NCBI GenBank assembly: GCA_944989445.1
Contig: CALYLW010000997.1
Coordinates: 245,251 to 309,250 of the forward strand
Origin: Ampullaceana balthica
Taxonomy: Eukaryota; Mollusca; Gastropoda; Lymnaeidae
DNA: 64,000 bases
Direction of reading: 5' to 3'
The notes under the pieces are model-generated. The model saw nothing but the letters and a program-made list of their open reading frames with translations. It was not told where the DNA came from and did no database searches. Below are positions 1-12,092 of this stretch, in pieces (within the stretch, counting starts at the first letter, position 1; every line of letters starts with the position of its first letter). A program made the position numbers and the translations under genes.

Positions 1-2460
1 GATATATCTATTATAAAATTAGTAACATATTAAAAAAGAAAGTAATTAGGGAGGGATGGTTTGATATAACTATTATAAAAGACAAAACATATGAAACAAT
101 AAGTAAATTGAGTTTGTTTGTTTTGTTGTTGTTTTTAAAGAATTTTAGTTTTTGCATTAACTAAGAATTCTTTAAGTATATGACTTCTTTATAAAGCGTT
201 CAGAAATCTACATAAACTATTCGTATCTATTTAAGGCAGGGTTCGCCAATCTACGGCTAGCGGGCAGGATCGGCGCCGGTGCTATTTAATCCAGCCCACC
301 AATGGTACTTATATGATTAATGTGCTTGAAGTTTGCATACAAATTAATCATGTATATTTTAAATAGAATACTAGATTATCACACGTGCGGGAGAAAATTC
401 CAGGTTATTTTAGTCTGAAATTTACTAATCTGTTCTTTCTTTAGCCTGCAATACTTTTGTTAATATCTACTATCTCTTAGAGAAAAAAGATGGTCCCAGT
501 GTCCTTTGTTAACGAACGATTGAAACTTTTAAAAGAAATTTTTGCCTACTACATTACAGGACATTTTAAATTCAGTTTTTTTATGTTTTATGTTGGTTTT
601 TTTGTTTGTTTGTATTTTTGTCAAAAAATTTGGTAAAATTTAAATACCCCTTTTTATATAGAAAAATTGATTTTTTTCCATTCGCATACTCTTTTTTATA
701 TGCTCCAAACCCGATTTTTTAAAAAAAATCCTTAAGATGCTTTTTTGAAGATATCCAATTTCGTTATCCTTAAAAATTGCATATGTTAAATTTCTTTTAT
801 TATTTTAGCATGCTATATTTATACGTTCGATCAATCGTACATCATCAAACGGGTCATCTTTAATGGTTCGGCATTATAAACACAAAGATTTAAAAAATAC
901 GAAAATGATTTATTATTTCAAGAACCATCACTCCTTATGTCCTCAGCTGTTGCAATATCACTTTTTTTTTGGTCGAAAGTTTATACCACTAAGCTGTGCG
1001 TTTTCTCGATGCTTTTAGATAATGTGTGCTGATGTGTTGTTGTTTTTTACGAAAGCTAGCTAAACAAAATTACACCATTGCTTTATTCTGACGAAAATTC
1101 AACTCTTTCAAGTGAGCTCATATATCATTTCAAAAGTTCTGAAGAGCAGATCAGTTATTTGCAGTGTCACCAAGCTGAATTTAAAAATTAAACGGAAAAA
1201 TATCTATGGACAGAACCTAAAACAAATGTTTATTTATAGATTGTCAAATAAGGTACCTTGTCGTCGATTTCCACCGCAAATCTGTCTTTTATCTCCCGGA
1301 ACTCTATCTCTGTAAAAGGCCTGTAGACAAATTTAATGTTATCATTGCTTATGCTTTATAAAAGGTATTTATTCTCCCACACGAAGACATTCAATATTTC
1401 TGTGAAATATGTAAATCAATTTGATCTTGCCAAGATTTCACAGCTTAAAAGAAAGCATTCTTTATACTCTAAAAGACGTTTTAAAATATTTGATAATTTA
1501 TTAATTTTTAAAATGAGCGATTCTGAAAACTGATATATTAAATAAATCTTCTAACAAAGGATTGTATTAACAATATTAACAGAAAATGTATTATCTCCTT
1601 AGCTAAATAGATAAGTTCTTAAATAATAAGAGCATTAACATTATTTTACATTTCAACATAAAATTAAGCACCAAGAGTCAATGACTCTTTGGATTTCACA
1701 GCAGCTAAGTTTTTATTGTTTTAGTTGTGTACTGAGTGTTCGTCGAGGAAGGCTCTTTGTCGAAACGTTCGCCGTTTTGTTACAGCCTGTACGGCTAACT
1801 CATACCCTGTTTACATGTTATCCATTCCCTATTCTGTGGCATTTGTCACACCTAACAAAATCCACTCTATTCTTTATCCTGTTTCACATCTAACAAACAT
1901 TCCGCACCATTGTTTCGCCTTTCTTACTTACAACTACTTACCTAAAAGAAAACGGCACCGAAGAACGAGAAAGTGATAAATATCCGCAGTGCATATTGCC
2001 CAGCAATTCATGACACACAAATTCTTCTACCACTGGTGGTGACTTATCTCCACAAAACAATATGACCCGTGCTTGTCTAGGAGCTAGAAAATAATATGAA
2101 ATTATTCTGAGTGGTATTCGTTTGAGTAGATATTATTCTCATTTATTCTTCAACATGAATTAATTGGTGTAACATTTTATCATCAGTTATCAAGTATTAT
2201 GTAAAGGTGGATGCAGTGTCTGTAAAGGAATTTTTTTTAATTCTTCGTTGTGAATAAATGTTATAATAATTGCTTTGAAACAAGTTTCTTTCTTTGTATC
2301 ACAAGATCATATAAAAAGGAACCAATATTAGGACAGTATGTTGTTGGGTTGTTTTTTTGTTTTTTTTTGTTTTTTTTGTTGGGGGGGGGTGGTTGTCTAT
2401 ATTTTAATCCATATCCTACCGTCGTCACTCTTTAATAGGACTGACTTTTTAGGCAGGTAA
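1..2460. other. AT-rich sequence without a recognised gene
   Basis: Only short open frames of low complexity. At 237-300 there is a diverged hAT-like end (CAGGGTTCGCCAATCTACGG). At 1,735-1,770 GAGGAAGGCTCTTTGTCGAA resembles the core of hammerhead-bearing retroelements but lacks the invariant CUGA. Confidence 0.5.
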
Positions 2461-2876
2461 AGATCAGCTGTCAGAATGAAACTTGAATTCATTTTTGCCT
2501 CGAATGAGTTCACCGCTCTGTAGTTTTGTTTGAAAAATGTCCGTATCTGGAAAAAAAGCATGAAAAATTAAATATATAGTTGTGTGCTTGCGTGAGTGCA
2601 TGTGTGTGCATTTCGTGCGTGTTTGTGGGAGTGCTTGTGTTTGTGTGGGTGCGTGCGTATGCATTTCGTGCGTGTGTTTGTGTGAGGTCATCTGTCCGAA
2701 TTTTGTGTGTGTGTTTGTGTAACTTTTTTTTAAAAACGACGTGATAACAACAATAATTCTCAAAATGTCATCTTTTGATGAAATCTCATTTTCAAACATT
2801 TTAACTGATGTTCCTGTTATGTGACAAAACTCTTTTTGGGTTCCCCCAGACAATCTCAGGACTGGGCTAATTACTA

Positions 2877-4440
2877 GCAGAGACCTGTACAGGGAGACTG
2901 TAGACCTGGACAGGGAGGCTGCAGACCTGGACAGGGAGGCTGTAGATCTGTACAAGGAGGCTATAGACCTGGACAGGGTGACTGTAGACCTGGACAGGGA
3001 TGCTGTAGACCTGGACAGGGTGGCTGTAGACCTGGACAGGGAGGCTGTAGACCTGGACAGGGTGGCTGTAGACCTGGCCAGGGAGGCTGTAGACCTGGAC
3101 AGGGCGGCTGTAGACCTGGACAGGGTGGCTGTAGACCTGGACAGGGATGCTGTAGACCTGGACAGGGTGACTGTAGACCTGGACAGGGTGGCTGTAGACC
3201 TGGACAGGGAGGCTGTAGACCTGGACAGGGCGGCTGTTGAACTGGACAGTGTGGCTGTAGACCTGGACAGGGAGGCTGTAGACCTGGACAGAGAGGCTGT
3301 ATACTTATACAGAGATGCTGTAGACCTGGACATGGTGGCTGTAGACCTGGACAGGGAGGATGTAGATCTGGACAGGAAGGCTGTAGACCTGGACATGGTG
3401 GCTGTAGACCTGAACAGGGAGGCTGTAGAACTGGACAGGGAGGCTGTAGACCTGGACAGGGAGGCTGTAGACCTGGACAGGGTGACTGTAGACCTGGACA
3501 GGGATGCTGTAGACCTGGACAGGGTGGCTGTAGACCTGGACAGGGAGGCTGTAGACCTGGACAGGGTGGCTGTAGACCTGGCCAGGTAGGCTGTAGACCT
3601 GGACAGGGCGGCTGTAGACCTGGACAGGGTGGCTGTAGACCTGGACAGGGATGCTGTAGACCTGGACAGGGTGACTGTAGACCTGGACAGGGTGGCTGTA
3701 GACCTGGACAGGGAGGCTGTAGACCTGGACAGGGCGGCTGTTGAACTGGACAGTGTGGCTGTAGACCTGGACAGGGAGGCTGTAGACCTGGACAGAGAGG
3801 CTGTATACTTATACAGAGATGCTGTAGACCTGGACATGGTGGCTGTAGACCTGGACAGGGAGGATGTAGATCTGGACAGGAAGGCTGTAGACCTGGACAT
3901 GGTGGCTGTAGACCTGAACAGGGAGGCTGTAGAACTGGACAGGGAGGCTGTAGACCTGGACAGGGAGGCTGTAGACCTGGACAGGGTGACTGTAGACCTT
4001 GACAGGGAGGCTGTAGACCTGGACAGGGTGACTGTAGACCTGGACTGGGATGCTGTAGACCTGGACAGGGCGGCTGTAGACCTGGACAGGGTGGCTGTAG
4101 ACCTGGACAGGGAGGCTGTAGACCTGGACAGGGAGGCTGTAGACTTATACAGAGATGCTGTAGACCTGGACATGGTGGCTGTAGACCTGGACAGGAAGCT
4201 GTAGATCTGGACAGGAAGGCTGTAGACCTGGAAATGGTAGCTGTAGACCTGGACAAGGATGCTGTAGACCTGGACAGGGTGGCTGTAGACCTGGACAGGG
4301 TGACTGTAGACCTGGACAGGGTGGCTGTAGACCTGGACAGGGAGGCTGTAGACTGATACAGGGATGCTGTAGACCTGGGCAGGGTTGCGTAAACCTGGAA
4401 AGGGAGGCTTTATATCTAAAATGGAGGCTTTATTCAATAG
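2877..4440. repeat. 21-bp minisatellite with 504-bp higher-order duplication
   Basis: About 72 tandem copies of GGCTGTAGACCTGGACAGGG plus one base. Because 21 is a multiple of three and the unit lacks stops in several frames, long open frames appear on both strands: a (S-R-S-T-A-x-L)n frame on minus, P-C-P-G-L-Q-P in a second, and (A-V-D-L-D-R-x)n on plus. Variant units (for example CGGCTGTTGAACTGGACAG at 3231 and again at 3735) recur exactly 504 bp, or 24 units, apart, which shows a duplicated 24-unit block. None of these frames looks like a gene. Confidence 0.95.
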
Positions 4441-4847
4441 GTCTTCCCAGGACTGGGCTAATAGCTCGCAAAGACTTGTACAGGGAGGCTGTATGTCCTC
4501 TTGCGTTGCTGAGTTAAAGAACCCTAAGAAATCTTACGTCAGCGCCCCCCGTCCATTCGTACACCATTTACGTCCATGACATGTATCTGGACAATCTGTA
4601 AATACATATCTACATATATGTTATATACTTTTTATATACTTATATTTTTATTTCTCTTCTTTCCTATTATAATTTACATTATTTCATTGCATGGATAATG
4701 ATTAATACATTTTGCTGGCCTAGGGTTATTAAGTTTAACAATGTTGCCAAAGCTGTTGGAGATGTGAACTTAATGTGATGCATCATTACTCGTGAATGTT
4801 CATTCTATTTTGGGTAGAGCCGTTAGGCTCTTAGGACCCGGTTCATT

Positions 4848-5234
4848 TTATCGCAAGCGAGCCTCATGAAAGCGGGCATCGCCGTAGAGGTAATCCTCTG
4901 CAGGTACCGTTACTTCACCCTCCAAATCCCCGCACAGCTCGGGGCACTCTTCGAGTACGTGGGCCACCGTCTCCTCCGGGTGGCCACACAGCCGACAGGC
5001 CAGTTCCCTTCTAGTGTTAAACTTGTACAAGTAGCTTCGTATGGGACAATGTTCAGTTCTCATTCTAGTTATGAGCGTCTGACTGCTACGTCCAATTTTC
5101 CACCAGGAATCGCTTTTGCTTGGTCGCGGCATGTACTGGAATACTTTTCTGGCCGTGCTTCCAGACGCCCAGCCCTGAAGCCATTTCTCTCGGAAATGAT
5201 CCTTAAGCCTCGATCTGACCCCTAGCTGGGTCAT
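4848..5234 (-). pseudogene. LINE C-terminal fragment with zinc-knuckle
   Basis: The minus frame reads MTQLGVRSRLKDHFREKWLQ, TLITRMRTEHCPIRSYLYKF and a CRLCGHPEETVAHVLEECP zinc-knuckle. This CxxC...H....C end is typical of the C-terminus of non-LTR retrotransposon ORF2 proteins. The upstream RT is absent. Not related to the other LINEs in the window at visible level. Confidence 0.7.
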
Positions 5235-5510
5235 CGGGGGATCGGGTTGGGGCTGAGCTGAGTATCATTACTCACATGGGCAATAGTATGTATCCATATG
5301 TATATATGACTAAGGAACGTAGTAAACATTGGCAAATTATTGGTGTTATGCATTATGTATATTGGTCAAAATTGTTAAATGTGTTGCAATCAATTTTAAT
5401 TAGTGATATTTATTTACCAGTGTGCATTTTTTGAGCGATATTGTGTGCAAGATATTTACAGTTTAACTATTTATTCATGTTGAATTCACACTTTATTTTA
5501 GTGTCCAGCA

Positions 5511-7132
5511 ATGGCCGAGAAGAGCAAAAGGAAAATAGATAATGAGTGTCGGTAATTTCAAGACGATTGGAGTTTGAAATACTTATTTATCAAATCCGGC
5601 GGGAAAGCATTGTGTTGGATTTGCAATGAAACCGTGGCTGTGATGAAAGAATACAACCTGCGCCGTCATCATGAAATCCAACATCGGGAGAAAGATGCAC
5701 AGATGGAGGGTAAAGTACATGTTGAAAAAAATATAAATTACAAAATCAACTCACATTTCAGAGGACATTGTTCATTAACTCATAAAATTAAAATGAATCC
5801 TTAACTAAGGCCAGTTATAAAGTTGTCTATGTCCTGGCTAAAAGTGGCAAACCATTTACAGATGTTGAAGTAGTGAAGGAATTTTTGTTGGAGGTAGCTG
5901 AAGAACTTTGTCTAGAAAAATTCAAAGAATTTAAAAATGTAGCTTTCAGTTCACATACCATTGCTCGCCGTGATGCAGACTGGGTTGAAAACTTTGTGAC
6001 TCAATTAGCGAAAAAGGCAAGTAAGTTTCGCAATTTTTTTAATTGCAATGGATTAATCGCTGGACAGCTGTTCCGCCACTCATTAGAGGTGTGGATGAAG
6101 ACATGAACATAACACAAGAGCTGACTTCTCTACATAGCATATATGGCACAGCTATCGGATAGGATATATTCAATGAATTGAAAAAATAACATTTACTGAT
6201 TATAACTTGGACTGGAGTAACTTCAATTGCTTGACTGTTGATGGAGGAAAGAACTTGAGTGGCATAAAGAAAGGCTTGTTTGGACAAGTGAAGCAGATGT
6301 GTAATGAGAAACACATTCCAAAAACAATGTTCATGCACTTTATTATTCACCAGCAAGCTTTGTGTGCTAAATATGTGGACATTAGCAGTGTACTGAATCC
6401 TGTGGTGAAGATGGTGAATTAATAATGTCACATAGGCTCAAGAATAAACAGTTCAGAGACATGTTGAAAGATACAGACACAGAATCGCAAGATTTACCAT
6501 ATTACTCAGCAGTAAGATTGCTAAGTTGTGAGAAAGTTCTGAGTAGAGTATTTCATTTTATGAAAGGAAATACATGACTTCCTAGAAATTAAAGGAAAGC
6601 CATTACTGTCTGATGAAAAGCGGATATGGAAATTGGCCATTGCTGCAGACATTACTGGTCATTTAAAATTTCTGAACCTAAAACTACAAGGGGAGAAAAA
6701 TCTAGTTTCCAGAACAAGTACAGACCAACAACTTGACACACTTTCAGCAGTCTTCGTGGCTGAAATGACGGATGAGTTCCCCAAATCATTAGCATGCGAG
6801 ATCATCAAAGACCTCCACCTGCAGTTTCAGGAGCGGTTTTCTGACTTGGATTCAAAGGCAGAAGAAGTGAGACTATTTAAAAATCCATTTGAAGCAGATG
6901 TTACCAGTTGCTCAGATGAACTGCAGCTGGAGTTCAATGATTTGCAGGCAATTGACCTTCTTAGGGACAAGTTCAAAGAAGGACTTTTGAGTTTTTATCA
7001 GTTTTTGCCCAAGGAAGACATTCCTAATGTCAAAGCTTTTTCATCAACGTATCTTTCAATCTTTGGAACAAAATTCTTGTGCGAGCAGACATTTTCGAGG
7101 ATGAAAAAAAGTAAAAAACAATTCGAGAACTA
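5511..7132 (+). pseudogene. Decayed ZBED-type hAT transposase
   Basis: Starts MAEKSKRKID and has an in-frame TAA at 5,553. A BED-like finger follows (CWICNE...H..H at about 5,610-5,680), then hAT RNase H-like pieces (SHTIARRDADWVENF, LTVDGGKNLSGIKKGLFGQV, MHFIIHQQALCAK) and the C-terminal dimerisation region (FSSTYLSIFGTKFLCEQTFS, RMKKSKKQFEN). The pieces are in different frames, separated by stops and indels. It resembles GTF2IRD2/ZBED5-like hAT transposases. The 3' terminus of the element is at 7,462. Confidence 0.85.
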
Positions 7133-7387
7133 ACTTTTCTGATGATAATCCTAGGTCAATGTTGCTGTTAGGGACATCAAATCTAAAGCCAGAAATATCT
7201 ACTATTTTGGCATCAAGGAAACAATTTCACCATTCCCACTAATACAGGTGTTCAGGTGCAGTGTATCGATGTATTATTAAATAATATTAAATATAATATT
7301 AAATAATATTAATATCATAAATGTAATAATATTAAATATATAATTAACAAACACAATCTATGTTATGATTCTTTCTTATTTGGACGT

Positions 7388-7462
7388 CTAACGTGAAGTC
7401 GATCCCCAAACTGCTGTATGACAGTTAATGTGGCCCTCCGGCAGAAAAGTTTAAGACCCCTG
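7388..7462 (+). mobile_element. Right end of the hAT element
   Basis: CCCCAAACTGCTGTATGACA, TTAATGTGGCCCTCCGGCAG and AAAAGTTTAAGACCCCTG form an hAT-type terminus. It is closely similar to the right end of the MITE at 26.6 kb. A possible diverged left end (CAGGGTTCGCCAATCTACGG) lies at 237, but the flanking 8-mers do not match, so the full extent is unsure. Confidence 0.65.
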
Positions 7463-7922
7463 CTTTAGAATCTGGAGCAAGGGTTTTCAAAGAGGTGCCT
7501 GCAGACCCCAGGGGTCCCCGGGACCCTTTGGGGGTTTGTGGAAAATAAAAATTGATTAGGGTGTCCCTAAACAACGTTAGGGAGTCTGCTCAAGATTTAA
7601 TATAAAATACTTAAATTGTGATCCATTCTTATTATTATGGCAATAACATAGTATCTGAATGATTTTTCAAATAATTAAATACCATCTAAGGAGCTATCGC
7701 TCATAGAATACAATGTTGTGTTACCTAAAAAAGAAAGTAGAAATACGGTGATTTCTCCAACTATAACCAATCAAAATACTTGGTTTATTGAAAGGTCAAC
7801 TTTTGTGCGTTAGAAAAGAGGAATTTCTAAAACTAGTTCCAAAAAAAACTTTTTAATATTTATCAACGAGGGTTTCAAGGCTGGGTTATCTTCCATTTGT
7901 TCGAAGCTTTATTTATCAAAAT

Positions 7923-9060
7923 TGTATCCTTAACCTGCGAGTGCTCTGTGAAAAAAATCTCCAACACCAGAGTGACCTCTATCATGTCTTTATAGACTAT
8001 AAAAAAGCGTTCGACAGAGTGTGGCATGCGGCACTATGGGCAACTATGCACAAATTCAACATACACGCAAACCTGATTGAAGTGATCAAGAACCTTTACA
8101 ACAGAGCAACCAGCGCAGTACTCTTCAACAGCAAGCTGGTTCAAGATCACTGTTGGTGTCAGACAAGGATGTTTACTTTCCCCCATCCTCTTCAACCTCT
8201 TCCTTGAAAAGATCATGACAGATTAGCTAGAAGACCATGTCGGAAAGGTCAGCATCGCAGGGAGAAGTATAACCAACCTACGCTTCGCCGATGATATAGA
8301 CGGCCTAGCTGGTAGCGAGGACGAACTAAAAGAATTCCTTACAAAGCTAGAGAAAACAGCAAAGGCGTACGGCATGGAAATCAATTCAGAAAAGACCAAG
8401 GTCATGGCAAATAGTAAATTCACAAGTGAAATTCGAATAAACGGGCAAAAACTTGAAGAAGTCTCCACCTTTAAATATCTAGGGACCATAATATCCGACG
8501 AAGGCTCAAAGCCAGAAATTCTTGCCAGTGTAGCCCAAACAATGGCAGCATTGAGTAAATTAAAGCACATCTCGCAAAGCAAGAAGCTCTCCCTGAGATC
8601 AAAGATCCGGCTAATGCGCTCTCTGGCGATGTCGGTCTTTTTGTATGGTTGTGAGGCTTGGACGCTCACTGCACACCTCCAAAGAAAAATCAATGCATTA
8701 GAGATGAGATGTTTCAGAAATATATTGAACATCTCTACACAGCGCACATCACAAACGAAGCGGTCCGCAACACAATAAGTATTGTCATTGGCCCCTACGA
8801 GGACCTATTCACATCAATTAATTACGATGTTACGGACACATGACAAGAACTGGAGGTCTCGCAAAAACTATATTGCAAGGCACAGTCCAGGGAGGAAGGA
8901 AAAGAGGCAGACAAAAGAAGAGATGGGAGGACGATATCAAAGAGTGAACCGGCCTGTCATTCAGCGACTCTCAAAGAGCAGCACAGGACAATTGGTGTAT
9001 GTTAGTGAGCAGCTCACGATGGTGCACCAATGACCCAACAACGGGTTAAGGGATAGTTCA
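7923..9060 (+). pseudogene. LINE reverse transcriptase fragment
   Basis: YHVFIDYKKAFDRVWH (RT motif), then GVRQGC..SPILFNLFLEKI in another frame, RFADDIDGLAGSEDELKEFL and INSEKTKVM, then YLGTIISDEG and LYGCEAWTLTAHLQRKINAL. The distal part spells GGRKRGRQKKRWEDD-type sequence across frames. Several frameshifts and a stop are present. It ends near 9,060 with a TTCAAGTTCAAG simple tail. Confidence 0.85.
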
Positions 9061-9210
9061 AGTTCAAGTATCCTTTCATCAAATATTTTTTTTATAAAAG
9101 AGCTTAACTGAAGCATTTCATTGAAAACTTAAGTAATTATTAACAGTGGTTGTTACGAGAGGCTTCACTGCGGTGGTGTCGCCCAGTGCAGTAGCTCATG
9201 GTGTCACCAC

Positions 9211-9393
9211 CAATGTTCCCTTTAAGCTGCGCGGCTCGCGGTCGCGCAGATATTTGACAGACGCCGCGCAGCAATTTAGAATTACCGCGCAGCACATTTT
9301 GTAAAATATTGCACAAAAAGTGGACGCTGCGCAAATTTGATCACGAAGATTTTCACTATTCTCACGGACCAACGAACCGTAGAGGGAACATTG
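9211..9393. mobile_element. hAT MITE with perfect 8-bp target duplication
   Basis: 183 bp, terminal inverted repeats CAATGTTCCCT/AGGGAACATTG continuing imperfectly. It is flanked by identical GTCACCAC at 9,203-9,210 and 9,394-9,401. The GC-rich interior (GCGCGG, GCGCAG repeats) has no coding capacity. Confidence 0.9.
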
Positions 9394-9424
9394 GTCACCA
9401 CCTTCATGACCTACCCTTTAGAAG

Positions 9425-10020
9425 CTATGGCGGATTAAAGGGGGGCTGAACGGGCTAAAGCCAGGGGCCCCCATATTTAGTATATTTTATAATAAAGGTG
9501 GACACATGTTAGCATGAATCCATAAAAATATCATAATTTAAATAAATTAATAAAATCTTATCTGTTAATCTTATCGTTATTCTCACCCGATAGCCTTAGT
9601 AATCGAAAAACTCAATAAGAGAAAATATTAATAAACACTATTTATATCTTTTACATTTTTTCATTTCACAGTATCCGTACGTCTTATGGCAGCGTGTTGG
9701 CCTGTAGCGCAAGCGGTGCCCGGTTCCATTCCTAGTGGAGGATTTATTTTTTTTTCATTTGTCTTTTTAAAAAAAAATCGTTTTACACTCAATTTTAGGA
9801 TACCGGCAAACAGTTATTTCTTTTTGTTCGTTTTTTTTTGTTGAAAAATTCAATCCCATAGGACAGACAAATTATTAGCAAGGAACCAATGGACTATTTA
9901 GTAACAAGTAACAGACTTATATTAGCTGCTAGCAATCATTTTATTTAAAGAGACGCTGGCTGGATAGGGCTCCAGTTTGAAATGCAGCCAGGGGCCCCAT
10001 GCAGTCTTAATCCGCCCCTG
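9425..10020. mobile_element. Candidate TIR element with GGCGGATTAA termini
   Basis: Left end GGCGGATTAAAGG...CCAGGGGCCCCCAT and right end CCAGGGGCCCCATGC...CTTAATCCGCCCCTG are inverted repeats about 590 bp apart. Inside, at about 9,685-9,735, is a tRNA-like stretch with CGGTTCCATTCC resembling a B box. No clear target-site duplication was found. Confidence 0.55.
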
Positions 10021-10184
10021 CTCAGACCTCCTCCGAGTCTGCCAGTAACAAATAGCGAAAACCAACACAGTTTTACACTTTGGTTGCACCCCTTATGATG
10101 GTTTCATCCAGTGCGGTCCTCAACCTCGCACACCCCCTCTTGCAGTGACGTTTCTGGTTGTTTACAACAGATACGACAGTGAGA

Positions 10185-10250
10185 ATGAGTGAGCCGAAGA
10201 AAAAATTCCGACAATACAGCGTTGTTGAACATTTGCAGTATGGTTAAATT
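10185..10250 (+). pseudogene. N-terminal scrap of another ZBED/hAT transposase
   Basis: MSEPKKKFRQYSVVEHLQYG followed by a stop. The KKKFRQY.VE.L.YG start is characteristic of SCAN/ZBED5-like hAT transposases. Nothing downstream continues it. Confidence 0.55.
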
Positions 10251-10554
10251 TGAAGTTTGGAAAGTGATACGAAATGTGAAACGCTATTAGCTGAATTTTA
10301 AAAAATATTTTTTGAAGTTAAAGCTATACCCTTGACTTACTGGCACACTTAAAACAAACTGTACCGAATATGTTTTCTGTACATTGTACCATTCATCAAT
10401 ATCATTTATTCGCAAAAAAATCTCTGTGAAAGTTTGCATGGATCACTAGAGTATGCAGTATGACAAGAATAACACCATTAGAAGGCTGTCAAATATTGCT
10501 ATGATTCTCAAAACCCCTTGATAAATTTCACCACTCTAGCAACTTAATAAGTTT

Positions 10555-11600
10555 TGAATCTCAGGTCAGTTACATCATTGGATCCAAGATTTAATTTTTG
10601 GTAGAGAGCGGGCTACTCATTCTAATTTATATAAATGATTCACTTAACAGCATCTAATCAGCAACAAAATATTGGTTTTGTGCTGATGTTAGTATAATTA
10701 TAAGGGCTGCTGAAATTAACGACTAATTTCTCGATTAATCGTTAAAAAATGTAACGAGTAAATTATTTTTAATGATTAATCGACATATCACTTTCAAATT
10801 ATTGGAAATCTAAAAGTAAAAATAAATGATAATAAAAAAAAGCGGCCGATAAATAATAACAAATTTCCTGGACGATTACATGAACATTTTGATTTTAAAC
10901 TATTGACTGATGGGATGTTCAAAATGTTTATAAAGTATGTCCACCATGGTTCTAGCATTTCGCTTACTTATCAAACCAAATGAAAACGTATTAAGCTTAT
11001 GGCAGTTATGGAGTCTGACTCACAGACAGAAAATAACGACAGCTCTTCTGATGCCTTACCAAACGGAGATTGAAAGTTCCTGAATCCATTAAACCTCTAC
11101 AATAGTGGAAACTTAATGAACAACGATATCCGATAATGTCATTCCTTGCCAAGACCGTTTTGTGCATACCAGTTACCTTATTTCCATGTGAATGATTGTT
11201 CAGCTCGGCTGGTGGTTATATAGTCAATTAGACCCGCTCATCGCTTAATCAAATAATGTCAACACATTTGTCTTTTTTGCGTAGTTTGTTAAAAGCCGTC
11301 ATATAAAGGAGACATTCAAGTGTTATTTAGATTTTCAACAAGAACGTTTAATAAGTGTTACTTATGTCGTCCTAAAATTTAATTTTTGGCTTTAATCGAA
11401 ATTAATGATTAATTAATCGTTAATTTTTCAAAAGTTAGCGATTAAATTTAAATTAATCGTTAACAGATCTTATAATTATAGACAAATTTAACCAGAACAC
11501 GTTAGGAATAGTTTACAAAAGGGCCAGGAAAACCAACACTTTATCAGCATTGCAAACTCCACTAAAAATGTAAGACTAAACATAAACCACGGATAAGCGC
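10555..11600 (+). pseudogene. LINE RT remnant split by a nested insertion
   Basis: Before 10,702 the plus strand spells LIYINDSLNS and SATKYWFCADVSIII-like sequence, a decayed 'LIYINDLP...FADD.sii' RT core. After 11,471 it resumes with IIIDKFNQNTLGIVYK-like sequence. The gap is the element at 10,703-11,470. An (AGATA)n tract at 11,641-11,695 may be the 3' tail of this or a related LINE. Confidence 0.5.
10703..11470. mobile_element. Nested AT-rich insertion with 10-bp flanking repeat
   Basis: Flanked by identical TATAATTATA at 10,693-10,702 and 11,471-11,480. Its ends carry loosely inverted ATTAACGA/GATTAATCGTTAA motifs. It interrupts a LINE reverse-transcriptase remnant that resumes on the far side. 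Probably a hAT-like non-autonomous element; no coding sequence recognised. Confidence 0.6.
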
Positions 11601-11640
11601 AGGGGGCAATAATATTTTATTTTTAAAAAGCTTCTCTAGC

Positions 11641-11695
11641 AGATAAGATAAGATAAGATAAGATAAGACAAGATAAGATAAGATAATATAAGATG
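11641..11695 (+). repeat. (AGATA)n tract
   Basis: About ten copies of the GATAA pentamer. The same pentamer, reversed, forms the 3' tail of the intact LINE at 28.92 kb. Confidence 0.85.
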
Positions 11696-12092
11696 GTAAA
11701 GAACCCATAAAAGCGTGTGTAACCTGATCTAAACAGACCAAAGTTTAAGTAAGTGAAATAAAAGATGTAGTTTCAAATTATGCTAAGTCGACATCTCATA
11801 ATTTTGATAAATTCTGATACCTTGTTGAACCCGTTGACCACATTGTATGTTATAATCAAAAATAGCAACAATTAAAATGTCGTCGGAATTATTGTCAGTG
11901 AAGCGTTTCAAGAAAGTAAAACCTTTAAAAATGCATCCGGTACATTGGTAAAAAAAAGTCTCATTCCCTAAACACTGTAAAATTATACTAAGTACTGCAT
12001 ATTGCTATATTGCAGCACAGCAAATGTAAACTTTTACTTTTTAATGTAAATAAATTTGGGGAAGAACAAACAAAATCGTCTCTACCAATAGA

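Noticed and set aside
1735..1770. Hammerhead ribozyme core of a Penelope-like element
   Set aside because: GAAAC and a short stem are present, but the invariant CUGANGA reads UCGAGGA, so the ribozyme core is not intact.
2464..4437. 657-codon minus-strand frame and 431-, 203-, 191-codon frames in the same place
   Set aside because: They are readings of the 21-bp minisatellite in different frames and strands; no domain, splice or start evidence.
2877..4440. CRISPR-like regular repeats
   Set aside because: Head-to-tail repeats without unique spacers, in an animal genome.
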